From: an uncultured Spirochaetales bacterium
Lineage (GTDB): Bacteria; Spirochaetota; Spirochaetia; Sphaerochaetales; Sphaerochaetaceae
Length of the DNA: 64,000 bases
NCBI GenBank assembly: GCA_949299185.1
Contig: CASFZR010000006.1
Span: 29,251 to 93,250, forward strand
Direction: 5' to 3'
Position 1 is the stretch's first letter. Each line of letters begins with the position of its first letter. The position numbers and the translations under genes are program-made. Below the pieces are notes generated by a model. That model saw only the letters and a program-made list of their open reading frames with translations. It did not search any database and was not told the DNA's origin. Below, piece by piece: positions 49,347 through 58,883 of the stretch.

Positions 49347-52300
49347 AAGCTAATAAGTATCGTCTCTCCCTATTCCTTGCCCTGCTGCTGCTCCTTGCCG
49401 GCATCATCTGCGGGGCGGTCATCTATCTTCAGGCCGGATCATATATCCTGCCGCCCTTCGATGGGTATATCGCCCAGGCCATACTGTGCGCGTCATTCGC
49501 CCCTGATATGCCCGTGGCGCTGAGCATAGCTCTTGCGTTCGTGCTGGAATCAATCTCCATGCTATGCCTGCGGCGCAGGAAGCGTGCGAGCATGTATATG
49601 TCATTCATCATGATACCCTTCATGTATGTCACGCTCCTTGCCTATTTCCACATCCTAGGCGGCATAGAGCGTCCGGAATGGCTGATGATGAATATAACCG
49701 GGGAGAAGCCCTGGCTCGTGCTCGTATGCCTTGCATTGGAGCTTATCCTTTATATTGCGCTGCTTTCCATGCTCCGTCCTCTTGATAAGAGGATCTATTC
49801 ACGCCATGAGTTCCGCATCAGGCAGATGCAGAAGGAAGGGCTCATACCTACCGAAGAGGAAGAGGCAGAGGCCAAGGAGGCAGAGCGTATAGAGAAGCGC
49901 TCCAAGAAGGAAGCGGAGCGGGATGAGAAGGATGCCCTGAGATACAGGAAGGCCAAGGAGAGGCTTGATCGTAAGATGGCGCGCAAGGCAGAGAAGGAGG
50001 CCCGGCGTGATGAGAAGCAGTATAGGAAGGCTATGGAGAAGCAGGAGGCTGCTGAGGCGAAGGAAGCCGATAAGGCTAGGCGTAAGGCTGAGAAGGCTGA
50101 GGCCAAGGCGGCGAAGGAGACTGCTGAGGCTGAGCCCGGTGATGAGTTCTTCACGACCTCCGGTATTTCCTCCTCGCACCGTGCCCATGATCCTTCCGAT
50201 CCGCTTCAGTTCCCTGATATAGCCAGCATCCCTGACCTGAGTACGATAGCTCCCGATGGTCCGGAGGAGGATTATACCGCGACCGCCATCGATGAGAGCG
50301 ATGAGCCTGTGCGCATGATGGATTCCGATGTCTTCTCGCAGGTGAAGGGTGAGCTTGAGCGGGAGGCGGAGGGCAGGAAGGAAGAGGAGGAGAGGCGTAA
50401 GTTCAGCGATTTCTCAGAGCCTATATCCTTCCAGAAAGGCAGTATGCTTGAGGCAACGCTTGAGAACCTCATGCCGAAGACTCCTGCCGCCCCGATAAAG
50501 CAGGGGCCGATCATCGGCTTTGATGATAAGAAGAAGGAGAAGGAAGAGAAGCCTTCAGCTCCTTCCATCGCGCCTTCCGGGCTATCACCTGACCATCCGC
50601 GCTATAAGCTGTTCGCCGCGCTGTCGAATAAGCCCAATGTATCGCATTTCCCCTCCAAGGGATTCGTGCCTGAGGATAAGTCCGAGGACATCCCATCCTA
50701 TGGAAGCACCTTCGTCAGCGAAAAAAAGCCGGCATCCTTAAAGGAGGAGCCCGCGGATACTGCTGCATCAAGGCCATCTCCCGCCCCCTCCTCTGAACCT
50801 TCGCGCGTTCCTGCTAGGAAGTCCGATCCTAAGCCTCAGGCAGAGGAAGAGGAGGATGAGGTCTTCTCCTCCGCGATCGATGTCTTCGAGGCTCCGATGG
50901 ATAGCGGCATGAAGAAGATCGCCCCTAAGGATCCGTTCTCTGAGGAACCAAAGCCACGCAAGGCCACGAAGCCGGCTGCGGAGAGCGTGGAAGAAGCAGA
51001 CGCAGAGGCCTCGGATGAGGAGGCCAGGCAGGCGAATGAGCTGCTGCTGTCGGTAGGAATCGGGGGACTGCAGAGTAATGAGCTTGGCTTTGCCGCGATA
51101 TCGAAGCGCAGCAAGAAGAGGTATTCTGCCCCTTCCTCGGACTTCCTTGTCGATTATCCTGAGATCTCGACGGAGATCGATGATTTCACCAGAAGCCAGG
51201 GAGAGGTCATCGTGGATACCCTCAGGCAGTTCAATACCGAGGTCACGCTGGATAATATCGTTAAGGGACCTACCGTCACGATGTATGAGATAAAGCTCAA
51301 GGAAGGGACTCCCGTAAGCCGCGTGCGCTCGCGCTATGATGAGCTTTCGTACAATCTCGGAGGCGTGCAGATAAGGATCCTTGCGCCGGTGCCGGGCCAT
51401 CAGGCCGTGGGTATCGAGGTGCCTAACAAGAAGAGGGCGACGATCGGCTTCAAGGATATGCTCAAGGCGATGAAGCGGGACAGCGATGCCGCGAAGCTCC
51501 GCGTGCCGATGATCCTTGGCCGTACCATCACCGGAAAGCCTGTCGTGATCGATGTGGCGAAGATGCCCCATATGCTCATCGCGGGAACGACAGGTTCCGG
51601 AAAGTCGGTCTGCATAAACACCTTCATCTGCACCATCCTCTATACGAGGGCACCTCAGGACGTGCGTTTCATCATGATCGACCCGAAGGTTGTCGAGCTG
51701 TCTGTCTACAATGGCATCCCGCATCTTCTCACGCCTGTCATCACGGAGGCGAAGAAGGTGGTCAGGGCGCTGGCCTGGCTTGTCGATGAGATGGAGAGGC
51801 GCTATCAGGTGCTGTCCCGTTTCGGGGTGAGGAATATCGACGGGTTGAACGCGAAGATAAGGAGCGAGAACCTCCCTGTCGAGCGTATGCCGTATATCGT
51901 CCTGATCATGGATGAGTTCGCCGATCTGATGACGACGGTCGGAAAGGATATAGAGAACTATGTCGCGCGCCTTGCTGCGAAGGCCAGGGCCGCTGGAATA
52001 CACCTCGTGCTGGCGACGCAGCGTCCGTCTTCCGATGTCATCACCGGTACGATAAAGAACAACTTTCCTGCGCGCATAGCCTTCACCGTCTCCTCTTCGA
52101 TGAACTCGAGGATCATCCTCGATGAGGGTGGCGCCGAGGCACTTCTTGGCCGTGGCGATATGCTCTTCATGAATCCTGGAGCGATAGGCTTCGAGAGGAT
52201 ACAGGGGGCGTTCCTCTCCGATGAGGAGGTCGATGCAGTGGTATCCTTCGAGAAGCGGAACTCCACTCCCGACTATCTTTGCGAGGATATCTTCGAGGAG

Positions 52301-52546
52301 CCTGCCCCCGAGCCGTCCGATGATGAGGGTGAGGAGGATTACTCCGATGAGGACAGCGATGAGGTGCTGTATGAGCGTGCCAAGGAGATCGTCTTCGAGC
52401 GTAAGATGGCCTCTGCCTCGTACCTTCAGCGCCGCATGAGGATAGGCTATAACAGGGCAGCAAGGCTCATAGAGATGATGGAGGATGATGGCATCATCGG
52501 TCCGGCCAATGGCTCTAAGCCTAGGGAGATCCTTCGCTACGAGTAG
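49343..52546 (+). CDS. ftsK: DNA translocase FtsK
   Basis: 1067 residues. Four N-terminal membrane helices (first LFLALLLLLAGIICGAVIYL), then a long linker. The linker's first part (about 155-265) is a Lys/Glu/Ala coiled coil (e.g. KARRKAEKAEAKAAKETAEA) and the rest is acidic and disordered. Motor domain: IAGTTGSGKSVCINTF near residue 747, IVLIMDEFADL near 852, LATQRPSSDVITGTIKNNFP. The C-terminal gamma winged helix (ASASYLQRRMRIGYNRAARL) reads DNA polarity. It clears chromosome dimers at the division septum. Confidence 0.95.
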   Translation: MKANKYRLSLFLALLLLLAGIICGAVIYLQAGSYILPPFDGYIAQAILCASFAPDMPVALSIALAFVLESISMLCLRRRKRASMYMSFIMIPFMYVTLLAYFHILGGIERPEWLMMNITGEKPWLVLVCLALELILYIALLSMLRPLDKRIYSRHEFRIRQMQKEGLIPTEEEEAEAKEAERIEKRSKKEAERDEKDALRYRKAKERLDRKMARKAEKEARRDEKQYRKAMEKQEAAEAKEADKARRKAEKAEAKAAKETAEAEPGDEFFTTSGISSSHRAHDPSDPLQFPDIASIPDLSTIAPDGPEEDYTATAIDESDEPVRMMDSDVFSQVKGELEREAEGRKEEEERRKFSDFSEPISFQKGSMLEATLENLMPKTPAAPIKQGPIIGFDDKKKEKEEKPSAPSIAPSGLSPDHPRYKLFAALSNKPNVSHFPSKGFVPEDKSEDIPSYGSTFVSEKKPASLKEEPADTAASRPSPAPSSEPSRVPARKSDPKPQAEEEEDEVFSSAIDVFEAPMDSGMKKIAPKDPFSEEPKPRKATKPAAESVEEADAEASDEEARQANELLLSVGIGGLQSNELGFAAISKRSKKRYSAPSSDFLVDYPEISTEIDDFTRSQGEVIVDTLRQFNTEVTLDNIVKGPTVTMYEIKLKEGTPVSRVRSRYDELSYNLGGVQIRILAPVPGHQAVGIEVPNKKRATIGFKDMLKAMKRDSDAAKLRVPMILGRTITGKPVVIDVAKMPHMLIAGTTGSGKSVCINTFICTILYTRAPQDVRFIMIDPKVVELSVYNGIPHLLTPVITEAKKVVRALAWLVDEMERRYQVLSRFGVRNIDGLNAKIRSENLPVERMPYIVLIMDEFADLMTTVGKDIENYVARLAAKARAAGIHLVLATQRPSSDVITGTIKNNFPARIAFTVSSSMNSRIILDEGGAEALLGRGDMLFMNPGAIGFERIQGAFLSDEEVDAVVSFEKRNSTPDYLCEDIFEEPAPEPSDDEGEEDYSDEDSDEVLYERAKEIVFERKMASASYLQRRMRIGYNRAARLIEMMEDDGIIGPANGSKPREILRYE

Positions 52547-52566
52547 TCCGAAAGGGCGCTTTTGGC

Positions 52567-52572
52567 TATAAT
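52567..52572 (+). promoter_or_regulatory. -10 box of aminotransferase gene, leaderless arrangement
   Basis: TTTTGGCTATAAT ends 8 nt before the ATG at 52581. The start lacks a clear Shine-Dalgarno. Same TTTGGnTATAAT string as at 35907-35918. Confidence 0.55.
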
Positions 52573-52580
52573 CGGGTGCC

Positions 52581-53375
52581 ATGAGAAGCGCAATCAGGAA
52601 CATGGAGATAATAAGGGAGGACGAGGCTGTCCTCCCCGTCGTATCGAGGGAGGTCCAGTACTCCTTCTCCGTCTATGAGGCATTGAGGATAACGGGCGGC
52701 CATGTCGTCCATCTGGATGATCATCTTCATCGCCTTGCCGTCTCCTGCCATGACATAGGCCTTGTCCATCCGTTCTCCGCTCGCGATATAGAGGAGTCGC
52801 TTGAGAGGCTCATAGCCGCTGATTCGATAAAGGATGCCACAGCGCGCATCTTCATCGTCGGTGGTCCTTCTCCGCTCTTCTTCATAACATATGCCGATCT
52901 GCTGACATATCCTGACTCATACTATTCAGATGGGGTGAAGGCCACGCTCTACCATGGCGAGAGGTTCATGCCTGAGGCCAAGACCTCCAATCTGCTGATG
53001 CAGTATATCGCGCTGGAGGAGGCGAAGAGGCAAGGGGCGTTCGAAGCCCTGCTCGTCGACAGGCATGGCTTCGTGCTTGAGGGGACGAGGAGCAACTTCT
53101 ATGGCATCAGGGGAAACGCGGTGTATACGGCTCCCGATGATAAGGTCCTCAATGGCATAACGCGCATAAGCGTCCTAAAGGCGGCTTCCGAGCTTGGCTT
53201 CCGCATCATCTATGAGCCGCCGCGCTTCGATGAGCTTCTCTCCTATGAGAGCGTCTTCATCTCCGCAACCTCGATGGCAGCCATGCCTCTTAGCCATATA
53301 GATGGTACGCCTATGCGTAAGGAGCGCTGGGAAGAGGTGCTGGATATGATGCGCCTCGTGCGTAAGTGGGAGTGA
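52581..53375 (+). CDS. Class IV aminotransferase (BCAT/D-amino acid transaminase/ADC lyase fold)
   Basis: 264 residues: YSFSVYEALRITGGHVVHLD, LDDHLHRL, PLP lysine in FMPEAKTSNLLMQYIALEEA, EALLVDRHGFVLEGTRSNFY, and GITRISVLKAASELG. Family includes branched-chain aminotransferase, D-alanine aminotransferase and aminodeoxychorismate lyase; the sequence does not decide among them. Another possible start is Met8 (52602), which would give a conventional leader. Confidence 0.83.
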   Translation: MRSAIRNMEIIREDEAVLPVVSREVQYSFSVYEALRITGGHVVHLDDHLHRLAVSCHDIGLVHPFSARDIEESLERLIAADSIKDATARIFIVGGPSPLFFITYADLLTYPDSYYSDGVKATLYHGERFMPEAKTSNLLMQYIALEEAKRQGAFEALLVDRHGFVLEGTRSNFYGIRGNAVYTAPDDKVLNGITRISVLKAASELGFRIIYEPPRFDELLSYESVFISATSMAAMPLSHIDGTPMRKERWEEVLDMMRLVRKWE

Positions 53376-53473
53376 ATGTCGCCACTCCGTCCTGCCTGAT
53401 GGACAAAGATGGGCCTCTTCAATAGAGTATGGGTGTATAACTTCGAACTTATCCATTTGAAGGACGGAAATAA

Positions 53474-55099
53474 ATGAGATTCACAGAACTCCCTCTATCA
53501 GAAGAGGTGCTTGCCGGCGTTGAGAAGGCCGGTTATTCGGAATGTACCGATGTGCAGGAGCGCGTTCTCCCTCTTACCTTATCAGGACGCGACGTCATGG
53601 TGCAGTCGAAGACAGGAAGCGGAAAGACGGCGGTATTCCTGCTTACGATACTTGAGAAATATGCCAAGAACAAGGCTTCGGCGGCGCTTATCGTCTCCCC
53701 GACGAGAGAGCTTGCCGTGCAGATCGAGGAGGATGCCCGCGTCCTTAGCGCGGGTTATCCTGATTTCCGTATCGGATGCTTCTATGGCGGTGTAGGCTAC
53801 AAGGAGCAGATGGAGGAGCTGAAGTCCGGGCTTAACCTCTATGTGGGAACGCCGGGACGCCTGCTTGATTTCGCCAAGTCGAGCAAGATCGATTTCCGCT
53901 GCTTCGACACGGTGGTGCTGGATGAGGCTGACCGCATGTTCGATATGGGCTTCTACCCTGATATCCAGACGATGTTCTCCCGCATGGTAAGCCCGAAGGA
54001 GAGGCAGACGATGCTCTTCTCCGCCACGCTTTCCACTCGCGTGAGGAACCTTGCCTGGAAGTATATGAACGAGGCGGAGGAGATCACGGTGCAGCCGGAG
54101 GAGATAACGGTGAAGAACATCACCCAGGAACTCTTCCATGTCAACAAGGATGAGAAGTTCGGTCTTCTGCTGTCCTTGCTGAAGAAGATAGATCCACGCT
54201 CATGCCTGATCTTCACCAACACCAAGGACATGGCGGTGGAGGTTGCGAAGAGGCTGCAGATGAATGGATATAAGGCCGAGTATCTCATGGGTGATATGCC
54301 GCAGTCCAAGAGGCTGAAGACGATCGACAGGATGAAGGACGGCCTTCTGCCGATGCTCGTCGCTACCGATGTCGCTGCCCGCGGCCTGCAGATCGATGAT
54401 CTCGAGCTTGTCGTCAACTATGATATCCCAGAGGATTTCGAGAGCTACGTCCATCGTATCGGACGCACGGCTCGTGCAGGTAAGTCCGGTAAGGCCATAA
54501 CCCTGGCCTGCGAGGAGTACATCTATGGCCTGGAGCCGATCGAGAACTATATCCAGATGAAGATTCCCGTACTCTGGCCCGATGAGATCGGACTGGAGGC
54601 AGTGGAGGATAAGAGCGCGGGCTATCATTACAGAAGCTCAAGGCGTCCGTCTTCCTCCCATCGTCCCGGCTCATCATCCCGTCAGCGCACGGAACGCCGT
54701 GGCGCGCCTGGGAAAGGACCTAGGAAGGGCGCGGAGAAGGGCTTTGAGAAGAAGCCTCGCGAGAAGAAGGGCGATGGCGAGTATGACAAGCTCTCCAAGA
54801 TGACTCTTGAGGAGAGGATGGCCTATTACAAGAAGGAGTATGGCGACAGTCCTGAGGAGGGGAAGAAGAAGCCACAGCCGCAGCGCAAGGGCCAGAACCA
54901 GCCTCGCAAGGGCGGGCAGTCCAATCCTTCGAGGAAGGCGCAGGCGCAGCAGAACAGGAAGCCTCAGGCTCAGCAGAAGAATGATGCTATCCAGAGGAAG
55001 GAGGAGCCTAAGAAGCCAGCTCCTGCACCTGCCAAGGAGGTGAAGGTCGTCAAGAAGGGCTTTTTCTCACGTATCGTGGATAAGCTCAGAGGCAAGTGA
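53474..55099 (+). CDS. DEAD-box RNA helicase with long basic tail
   Basis: 541 residues. Motifs in order: Q-motif (FTELPLSEEVLAG, DVQERVLPLTLSG), I QSKTGSGKTAV near 45, SPTRELAVQ, GTPGRLLDF, II VLDEADRMFD near 150, III FSATLS, and VI HRIGRTARAG near 333. From about residue 385 the tail is low-complexity, rich in Lys, Arg, Gln and Pro (PRKGAEKGFEKKPREKKG), probably RNA-binding, and ends with VVKKGFFSRIVDKLRGK. Likely ribosome assembly or mRNA decay, as for RhlB/CshA-type enzymes. GGACGG precedes the ATG. Confidence 0.92.
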   Translation: MRFTELPLSEEVLAGVEKAGYSECTDVQERVLPLTLSGRDVMVQSKTGSGKTAVFLLTILEKYAKNKASAALIVSPTRELAVQIEEDARVLSAGYPDFRIGCFYGGVGYKEQMEELKSGLNLYVGTPGRLLDFAKSSKIDFRCFDTVVLDEADRMFDMGFYPDIQTMFSRMVSPKERQTMLFSATLSTRVRNLAWKYMNEAEEITVQPEEITVKNITQELFHVNKDEKFGLLLSLLKKIDPRSCLIFTNTKDMAVEVAKRLQMNGYKAEYLMGDMPQSKRLKTIDRMKDGLLPMLVATDVAARGLQIDDLELVVNYDIPEDFESYVHRIGRTARAGKSGKAITLACEEYIYGLEPIENYIQMKIPVLWPDEIGLEAVEDKSAGYHYRSSRRPSSSHRPGSSSRQRTERRGAPGKGPRKGAEKGFEKKPREKKGDGEYDKLSKMTLEERMAYYKKEYGDSPEEGKKKPQPQRKGQNQPRKGGQSNPSRKAQAQQNRKPQAQQKNDAIQRKEEPKKPAPAPAKEVKVVKKGFFSRIVDKLRGK

Positions 55100-56814
55100 T
55101 GCTTCGGCGCTTCATATCGTACTACAGATACTACAAGGGGCTCTTCGTCCTTGATATGATCGTGGCGCTCCTGTCGTCGGTGCTTTCCGTGCTGTCTCCG
55201 GCGCTGGTCCGGGATATCCTCTACTCATCGTTGCCGGCAGGAGCCTTCAAGAGCGTTCTCTGGACGCTCTCATTGATTCTCGTGATCTACATGCTCCAGA
55301 TGGGAAGCACGTATATAAGGATCCGCTGGGGCCATTATCTTGGCGTCAGGATGGAGAACAGGATGAGGGAGGAGCTATTCTCCCATCTTCAGGATCTCTC
55401 ATTCTCATATTTCGACAAGACCAAGACCGGCACGATCATGAGCCGCATCACGAACGACCTCTTTAATATCGCTGAGGTGGCTCATCACTGCCCTGAGGAT
55501 CTATTGATATCCGTGGCGACTATCGTGGCGGCATATATCTTCATGTTCTCGTTTTCCTGGGAGCTTTCGCTTGTCTCTGCGATTCCTCTCCCATTGATGC
55601 TTGCCTATGGCATCCACTTCAACAAGAGGCTCAAGGAGAAGAACAGGGCGATCAGGCAGAAGATAGCGGATGTCAACGTCGAAGCGGAGAACTCCATACA
55701 GGGTATCAGGGAGGTCAAGAGCTACTCACAGGAGGGATTCCAGAAAAAGAAGTTCGGCATTTCCAGCAAGGAGCTGAAGGAGAGCCGCGAGACGATGTAC
55801 AGCACGATGGCGAACTATCAGGCAGGAATCTCGTTCATGAGGGATTTCTACTACTTCTCGACGATCGCGGGCGGTATCCTCCTGATAGCCGCAGGGCGTT
55901 GCGAGATCTATGACCTGGTGACATTCGTCCTCTATGTCTCCGTCGTGCTTCCTCCTATCGACAGGCTCATCAACTTCACTGAGCAGTTCTCGCAGGGCAT
56001 GGCATCATTCGAGCGCTTTACAGAGATCATGGACATAAGGCCGCAGATCGAGGATGAGGAGGGGGCGGTACCTCTTACGGTTACTAATGGGGAGATTGAT
56101 TACAAGGATGTGTCATTCTCCTATGAGAGCGATGGACGGGAGATCGTCATCGATCATCTGGATCTTCATATACCCGGCGGTTCCAAGGCGGCTCTTGTGG
56201 GTGAGTCAGGAGCTGGTAAAAGCACGATAGCGGCTCTTCTTGCCCGTTTCTATGAGCGGGGCGGCGGTATGATAACGATCGATGGCCAGGATATCGATAC
56301 GGTCACGCAGAAGTCGCTCCATGATTCCATAGGCTTCGTGCAGCAGAACGTCTTTCTCTTCGATGCCTCGATAAAGGAGAACCTCCGCTATGGCAAGAGC
56401 AACGCCACGGAGGAGGAGATGTGGGCGGCTCTCCGCAGTGCCAATCTCTATGATTTCGTGGCATCTCTTCCTGACGGCCTGGAGACAGAGGTCGGTGAGC
56501 GTGGGACGAGGCTGTCAGGCGGCCAGAAGCAGCGGCTCTCGATTGCCCGTGTCTTCCTGAAGGACCCGAAGATCCTTGTCTTCGATGAGGCTACGAGTTC
56601 CCTCGATACCGAGAGCGAGGCCCTGATACAGGACGCTTTCGACCGCCTTGCGAAGGGACGTACCTCAATAGTGATCGCCCACAGGCTTTCAACCATCAGG
56701 GATTCGGATATAATCTTCGTCATAGATAAGGGTAGGGTGATGGAGAAGGGCAGCCATGATGAGCTTATGGCGCTTGGTGGCCGCTACTCCAGGCTGTACT
56801 CGATAAAAGGTTAG
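55099..56814 (+). CDS. ABC exporter, MsbA-like half-transporter
   Basis: 571 residues: six-helix exporter domain (YFDKTKTGTIMSRITND coupling region) fused to an ATPase with Walker A VGESGAGKSTIAAL, Q-loop VQQNVFLF, signature [17 protein letters not shown], Walker B ILVFDEATSSLD and H-loop VIAHRLST. Functions as a homodimer; lipid or drug export is typical. The neighbouring acyltransferase plsC hints at lipid transport but does not prove it. ATG overlaps the helicase stop (TGATG). Confidence 0.9.
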   Translation: MLRRFISYYRYYKGLFVLDMIVALLSSVLSVLSPALVRDILYSSLPAGAFKSVLWTLSLILVIYMLQMGSTYIRIRWGHYLGVRMENRMREELFSHLQDLSFSYFDKTKTGTIMSRITNDLFNIAEVAHHCPEDLLISVATIVAAYIFMFSFSWELSLVSAIPLPLMLAYGIHFNKRLKEKNRAIRQKIADVNVEAENSIQGIREVKSYSQEGFQKKKFGISSKELKESRETMYSTMANYQAGISFMRDFYYFSTIAGGILLIAAGRCEIYDLVTFVLYVSVVLPPIDRLINFTEQFSQGMASFERFTEIMDIRPQIEDEEGAVPLTVTNGEIDYKDVSFSYESDGREIVIDHLDLHIPGGSKAALVGESGAGKSTIAALLARFYERGGGMITIDGQDIDTVTQKSLHDSIGFVQQNVFLFDASIKENLRYGKSNATEEEMWAALRSANLYDFVASLPDGLETEVGERGTRLSGGQKQRLSIARVFLKDPKILVFDEATSSLDTESEALIQDAFDRLAKGRTSIVIAHRLSTIRDSDIIFVIDKGRVMEKGSHDELMALGGRYSRLYSIKG

Positions 56815-56818
56815 TATT

Positions 56819-57568
56819 ATGAAGAAAGTAAGGCTGACGATCAGCATCATATTCGTGGCGCCGGTGTTCCTTGTGCTGGCTCTTATAGCGATGGCCCTTG
56901 GTGGGCTCCTGCATCTTGTTCATCTTGAGAGGGCGTCGGAGAAGACGGTGCATTTCTTCCTCGATATCCTGATCGTATGGATCTGCATCTGCTTCGGCGT
57001 CAGGCTCCATGTGGAGGGAAAGGAGAATATACCAAGGTGGGGAGAGCGTGTCTGTTACGTCCCTAACCATCAGTCTCTGATGGATATCCCCATCCTCTAT
57101 GGTTCTGGCATGTGGTGCGGCCTGGTGGCTAAGAAGGAGCTTTTCAGCATCCCCATCCTTCATGGCCTCCTGCGTGTCCTCAAGTGCGTCCCGATCGATC
57201 GCTCGAGCCTCAGGGAGAGCCTGAAGTCGATCATCGAGGGTGCGGACAGGATCAAGTCAGGATACCCGATGGGCATATTCCCTGAGGGAACGCGCAGCAA
57301 GACAGGTGAGATCGCGGAGATGAAGGCCGGAGCCTTCAAGATGGCGACGAAGGCCAAGGCGAAGATCGTGCCTGTGGCGATGAAGAACACACGCTGTGCC
57401 TTCGAGTCTGCTGACAGCCTCCGCCCGGTCAATGTCTATGTTCGGATCATGAAGCCGATCGACACGGCGGAGCTGGACGAGGAAGGCATCAAGAACGTCC
57501 ATGCCATCGTCGAGAAGGAGATCAGGGAGGCCTTCGCAGAGCTTCCCGGGCCGTATGGCAGAGCTTGA
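56819..57568 (+). CDS. plsC: 1-acyl-sn-glycerol-3-phosphate acyltransferase
   Basis: 249 residues: an N-terminal hydrophobic helix (ISIIFVAPVFLVLALIAMAL), catalytic HxxxxD in VPNHQSLMDIP, KKELFSIPILHGLL, and substrate-binding FPEGTRSKTGEI, then VPVAMKNT. It acylates lysophosphatidate to phosphatidate in membrane lipid synthesis. The last 14 bp overlap the ECF ATPase start. Confidence 0.92.
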   Translation: MKKVRLTISIIFVAPVFLVLALIAMALGGLLHLVHLERASEKTVHFFLDILIVWICICFGVRLHVEGKENIPRWGERVCYVPNHQSLMDIPILYGSGMWCGLVAKKELFSIPILHGLLRVLKCVPIDRSSLRESLKSIIEGADRIKSGYPMGIFPEGTRSKTGEIAEMKAGAFKMATKAKAKIVPVAMKNTRCAFESADSLRPVNVYVRIMKPIDTAELDEEGIKNVHAIVEKEIREAFAELPGPYGRA

Positions 57569-58883
57569 TATCTCATTCAGCTATGATTCAGGGGAGGAGG
57601 TTTTCTCCTCCTTTTCCCTTTCTATGGAGAAGGGAGAGCATGTCCTCATACTATCTCCGCCTGGGAGCGGGAAGTCGACCCTTGCCCGCATACTCACTGG
57701 TTCTGCTCCGAAATACAGGCGGGGTAGTCTCTCGGGGTCCTTCATCGTCGATGGCGTCGATGTGCTTGGTCTGGATATCCCAGAGAGGATGAGGCTGATC
57801 GGAAGGGTGAGCCAGGATACGGATGAGATGATGCTCTTCTCCTCCGTCCATGAGGAGCTTTCCTTTCCGCTGGAGAACATGGGTCTTGGCAGGGCAGAGA
57901 GGGAGGAGCGTATCGATGGCGTTCTTTCGCTCTTCGGCCTTGAGCGCTACAGGGATGTCTCGACCTCGGAGCTTTCTGGGGGAGAGAAGCGGCGGCTGAT
58001 GCTTGCCGTGCTTTTTGCCATCGATCCTGGGATCTATATCCTTGATGAGTCGTTCGATGAGCTTTCCCCTGTCTGGAGAAAGCGGCTTGCCTCGCTGGTC
58101 AAAGGCCTTGATCGTACCGTCATAGCCTTGGGAAGCCATGAGCTTGCAGAGTATGCTGAGGCCTTCGACCGTATCGTCACGATAAAGGAGGGAATGGTGG
58201 CTGAGTATGTAGGCGAGCCTCTTCCTGCCTCTTCCTTTCCTGTCCGTATGAATGACCGATCATTGGAAGCAGAGGCGCTTGTCATTGAGCGTGACCATCG
58301 TAGTTCAGGCGATCTTCCATCATTCATGCTGAGCGTCCCATCGTTTTCCATAAGAGGAGGTGAGTGCGTGACGCTCCTTGGGGAGAATGGTACCGGGAAA
58401 AGTTCGTTCTCGCGAGTGCTGTCCGGGCTGCTTAAGGAACGTAGCGGCAGGGTCTTGTTCGATGGTAAGGAGGTGTCATGGAGAGAGCGGCGGCATCGCG
58501 TGGCATACCTGATGCAGAATCCCTATGAGGAGCTGTTCCTCCCTACTGTCGGTGATGAGCTGAGGAGTACGAAGGCTTCAGAGAAGGAGATATCCGAGGT
58601 GCTTCATCTTTTCTCCCTTGATCCTGAGGAGTATGTGCAGGAGATGTCATATGGCAGGGCAAAGCTCCTGCAGGCGGCGCTCTTCTATCTTCTCGACCGT
58701 CCGTTCGCGATCTTTGATGAGCTGGATAGCGCTCTTTCGTCAGATGATTTCGTGGCCGTGGTCTCAGCATATCTTGGGAAAGGCGTCGGCCTCTTGGTGA
58801 TCACCCATGATCTGAGGGTTTCGGAGATGCTTCCCGGAAGGAAGCTTTCGATAAGGGAGGGCGTACTCTGTGAATGTCAGTAG
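57555..58883 (+). CDS. ECF transporter fused dual ATPase (EcfA-EcfA')
   Basis: 442 residues with two ABC ATPase domains. First: Walker A SPPGSGKSTLARI, signature TSELSGGEKRRLMLAVL, Walker B GIYILDESFDEL. Second: LGENGTGKSSFSRVL, signature position EMSYGRAKLLQAALF (LSGGQ not conserved), Walker B FAIFDELDSAL, VITHDL. Start ATG at 57555, inside the end of plsC. Followed by EcfT and an S component, so the locus encodes a complete energy-coupling-factor importer. Confidence 0.88.
   Translation: MAELDISFSYDSGEEVFSSFSLSMEKGEHVLILSPPGSGKSTLARILTGSAPKYRRGSLSGSFIVDGVDVLGLDIPERMRLIGRVSQDTDEMMLFSSVHEELSFPLENMGLGRAEREERIDGVLSLFGLERYRDVSTSELSGGEKRRLMLAVLFAIDPGIYILDESFDELSPVWRKRLASLVKGLDRTVIALGSHELAEYAEAFDRIVTIKEGMVAEYVGEPLPASSFPVRMNDRSLEAEALVIERDHRSSGDLPSFMLSVPSFSIRGGECVTLLGENGTGKSSFSRVLSGLLKERSGRVLFDGKEVSWRERRHRVAYLMQNPYEELFLPTVGDELRSTKASEKEISEVLHLFSLDPEEYVQEMSYGRAKLLQAALFYLLDRPFAIFDELDSALSSDDFVAVVSAYLGKGVGLLVITHDLRVSEMLPGRKLSIREGVLCECQ

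Noticed and set aside
50768-52603. 611-codon open frame antisense to ftsK
   Set aside because: The composition is a mirror of ftsK codons (many His, Arg, Leu) with no recognisable domain; ftsK is certain.
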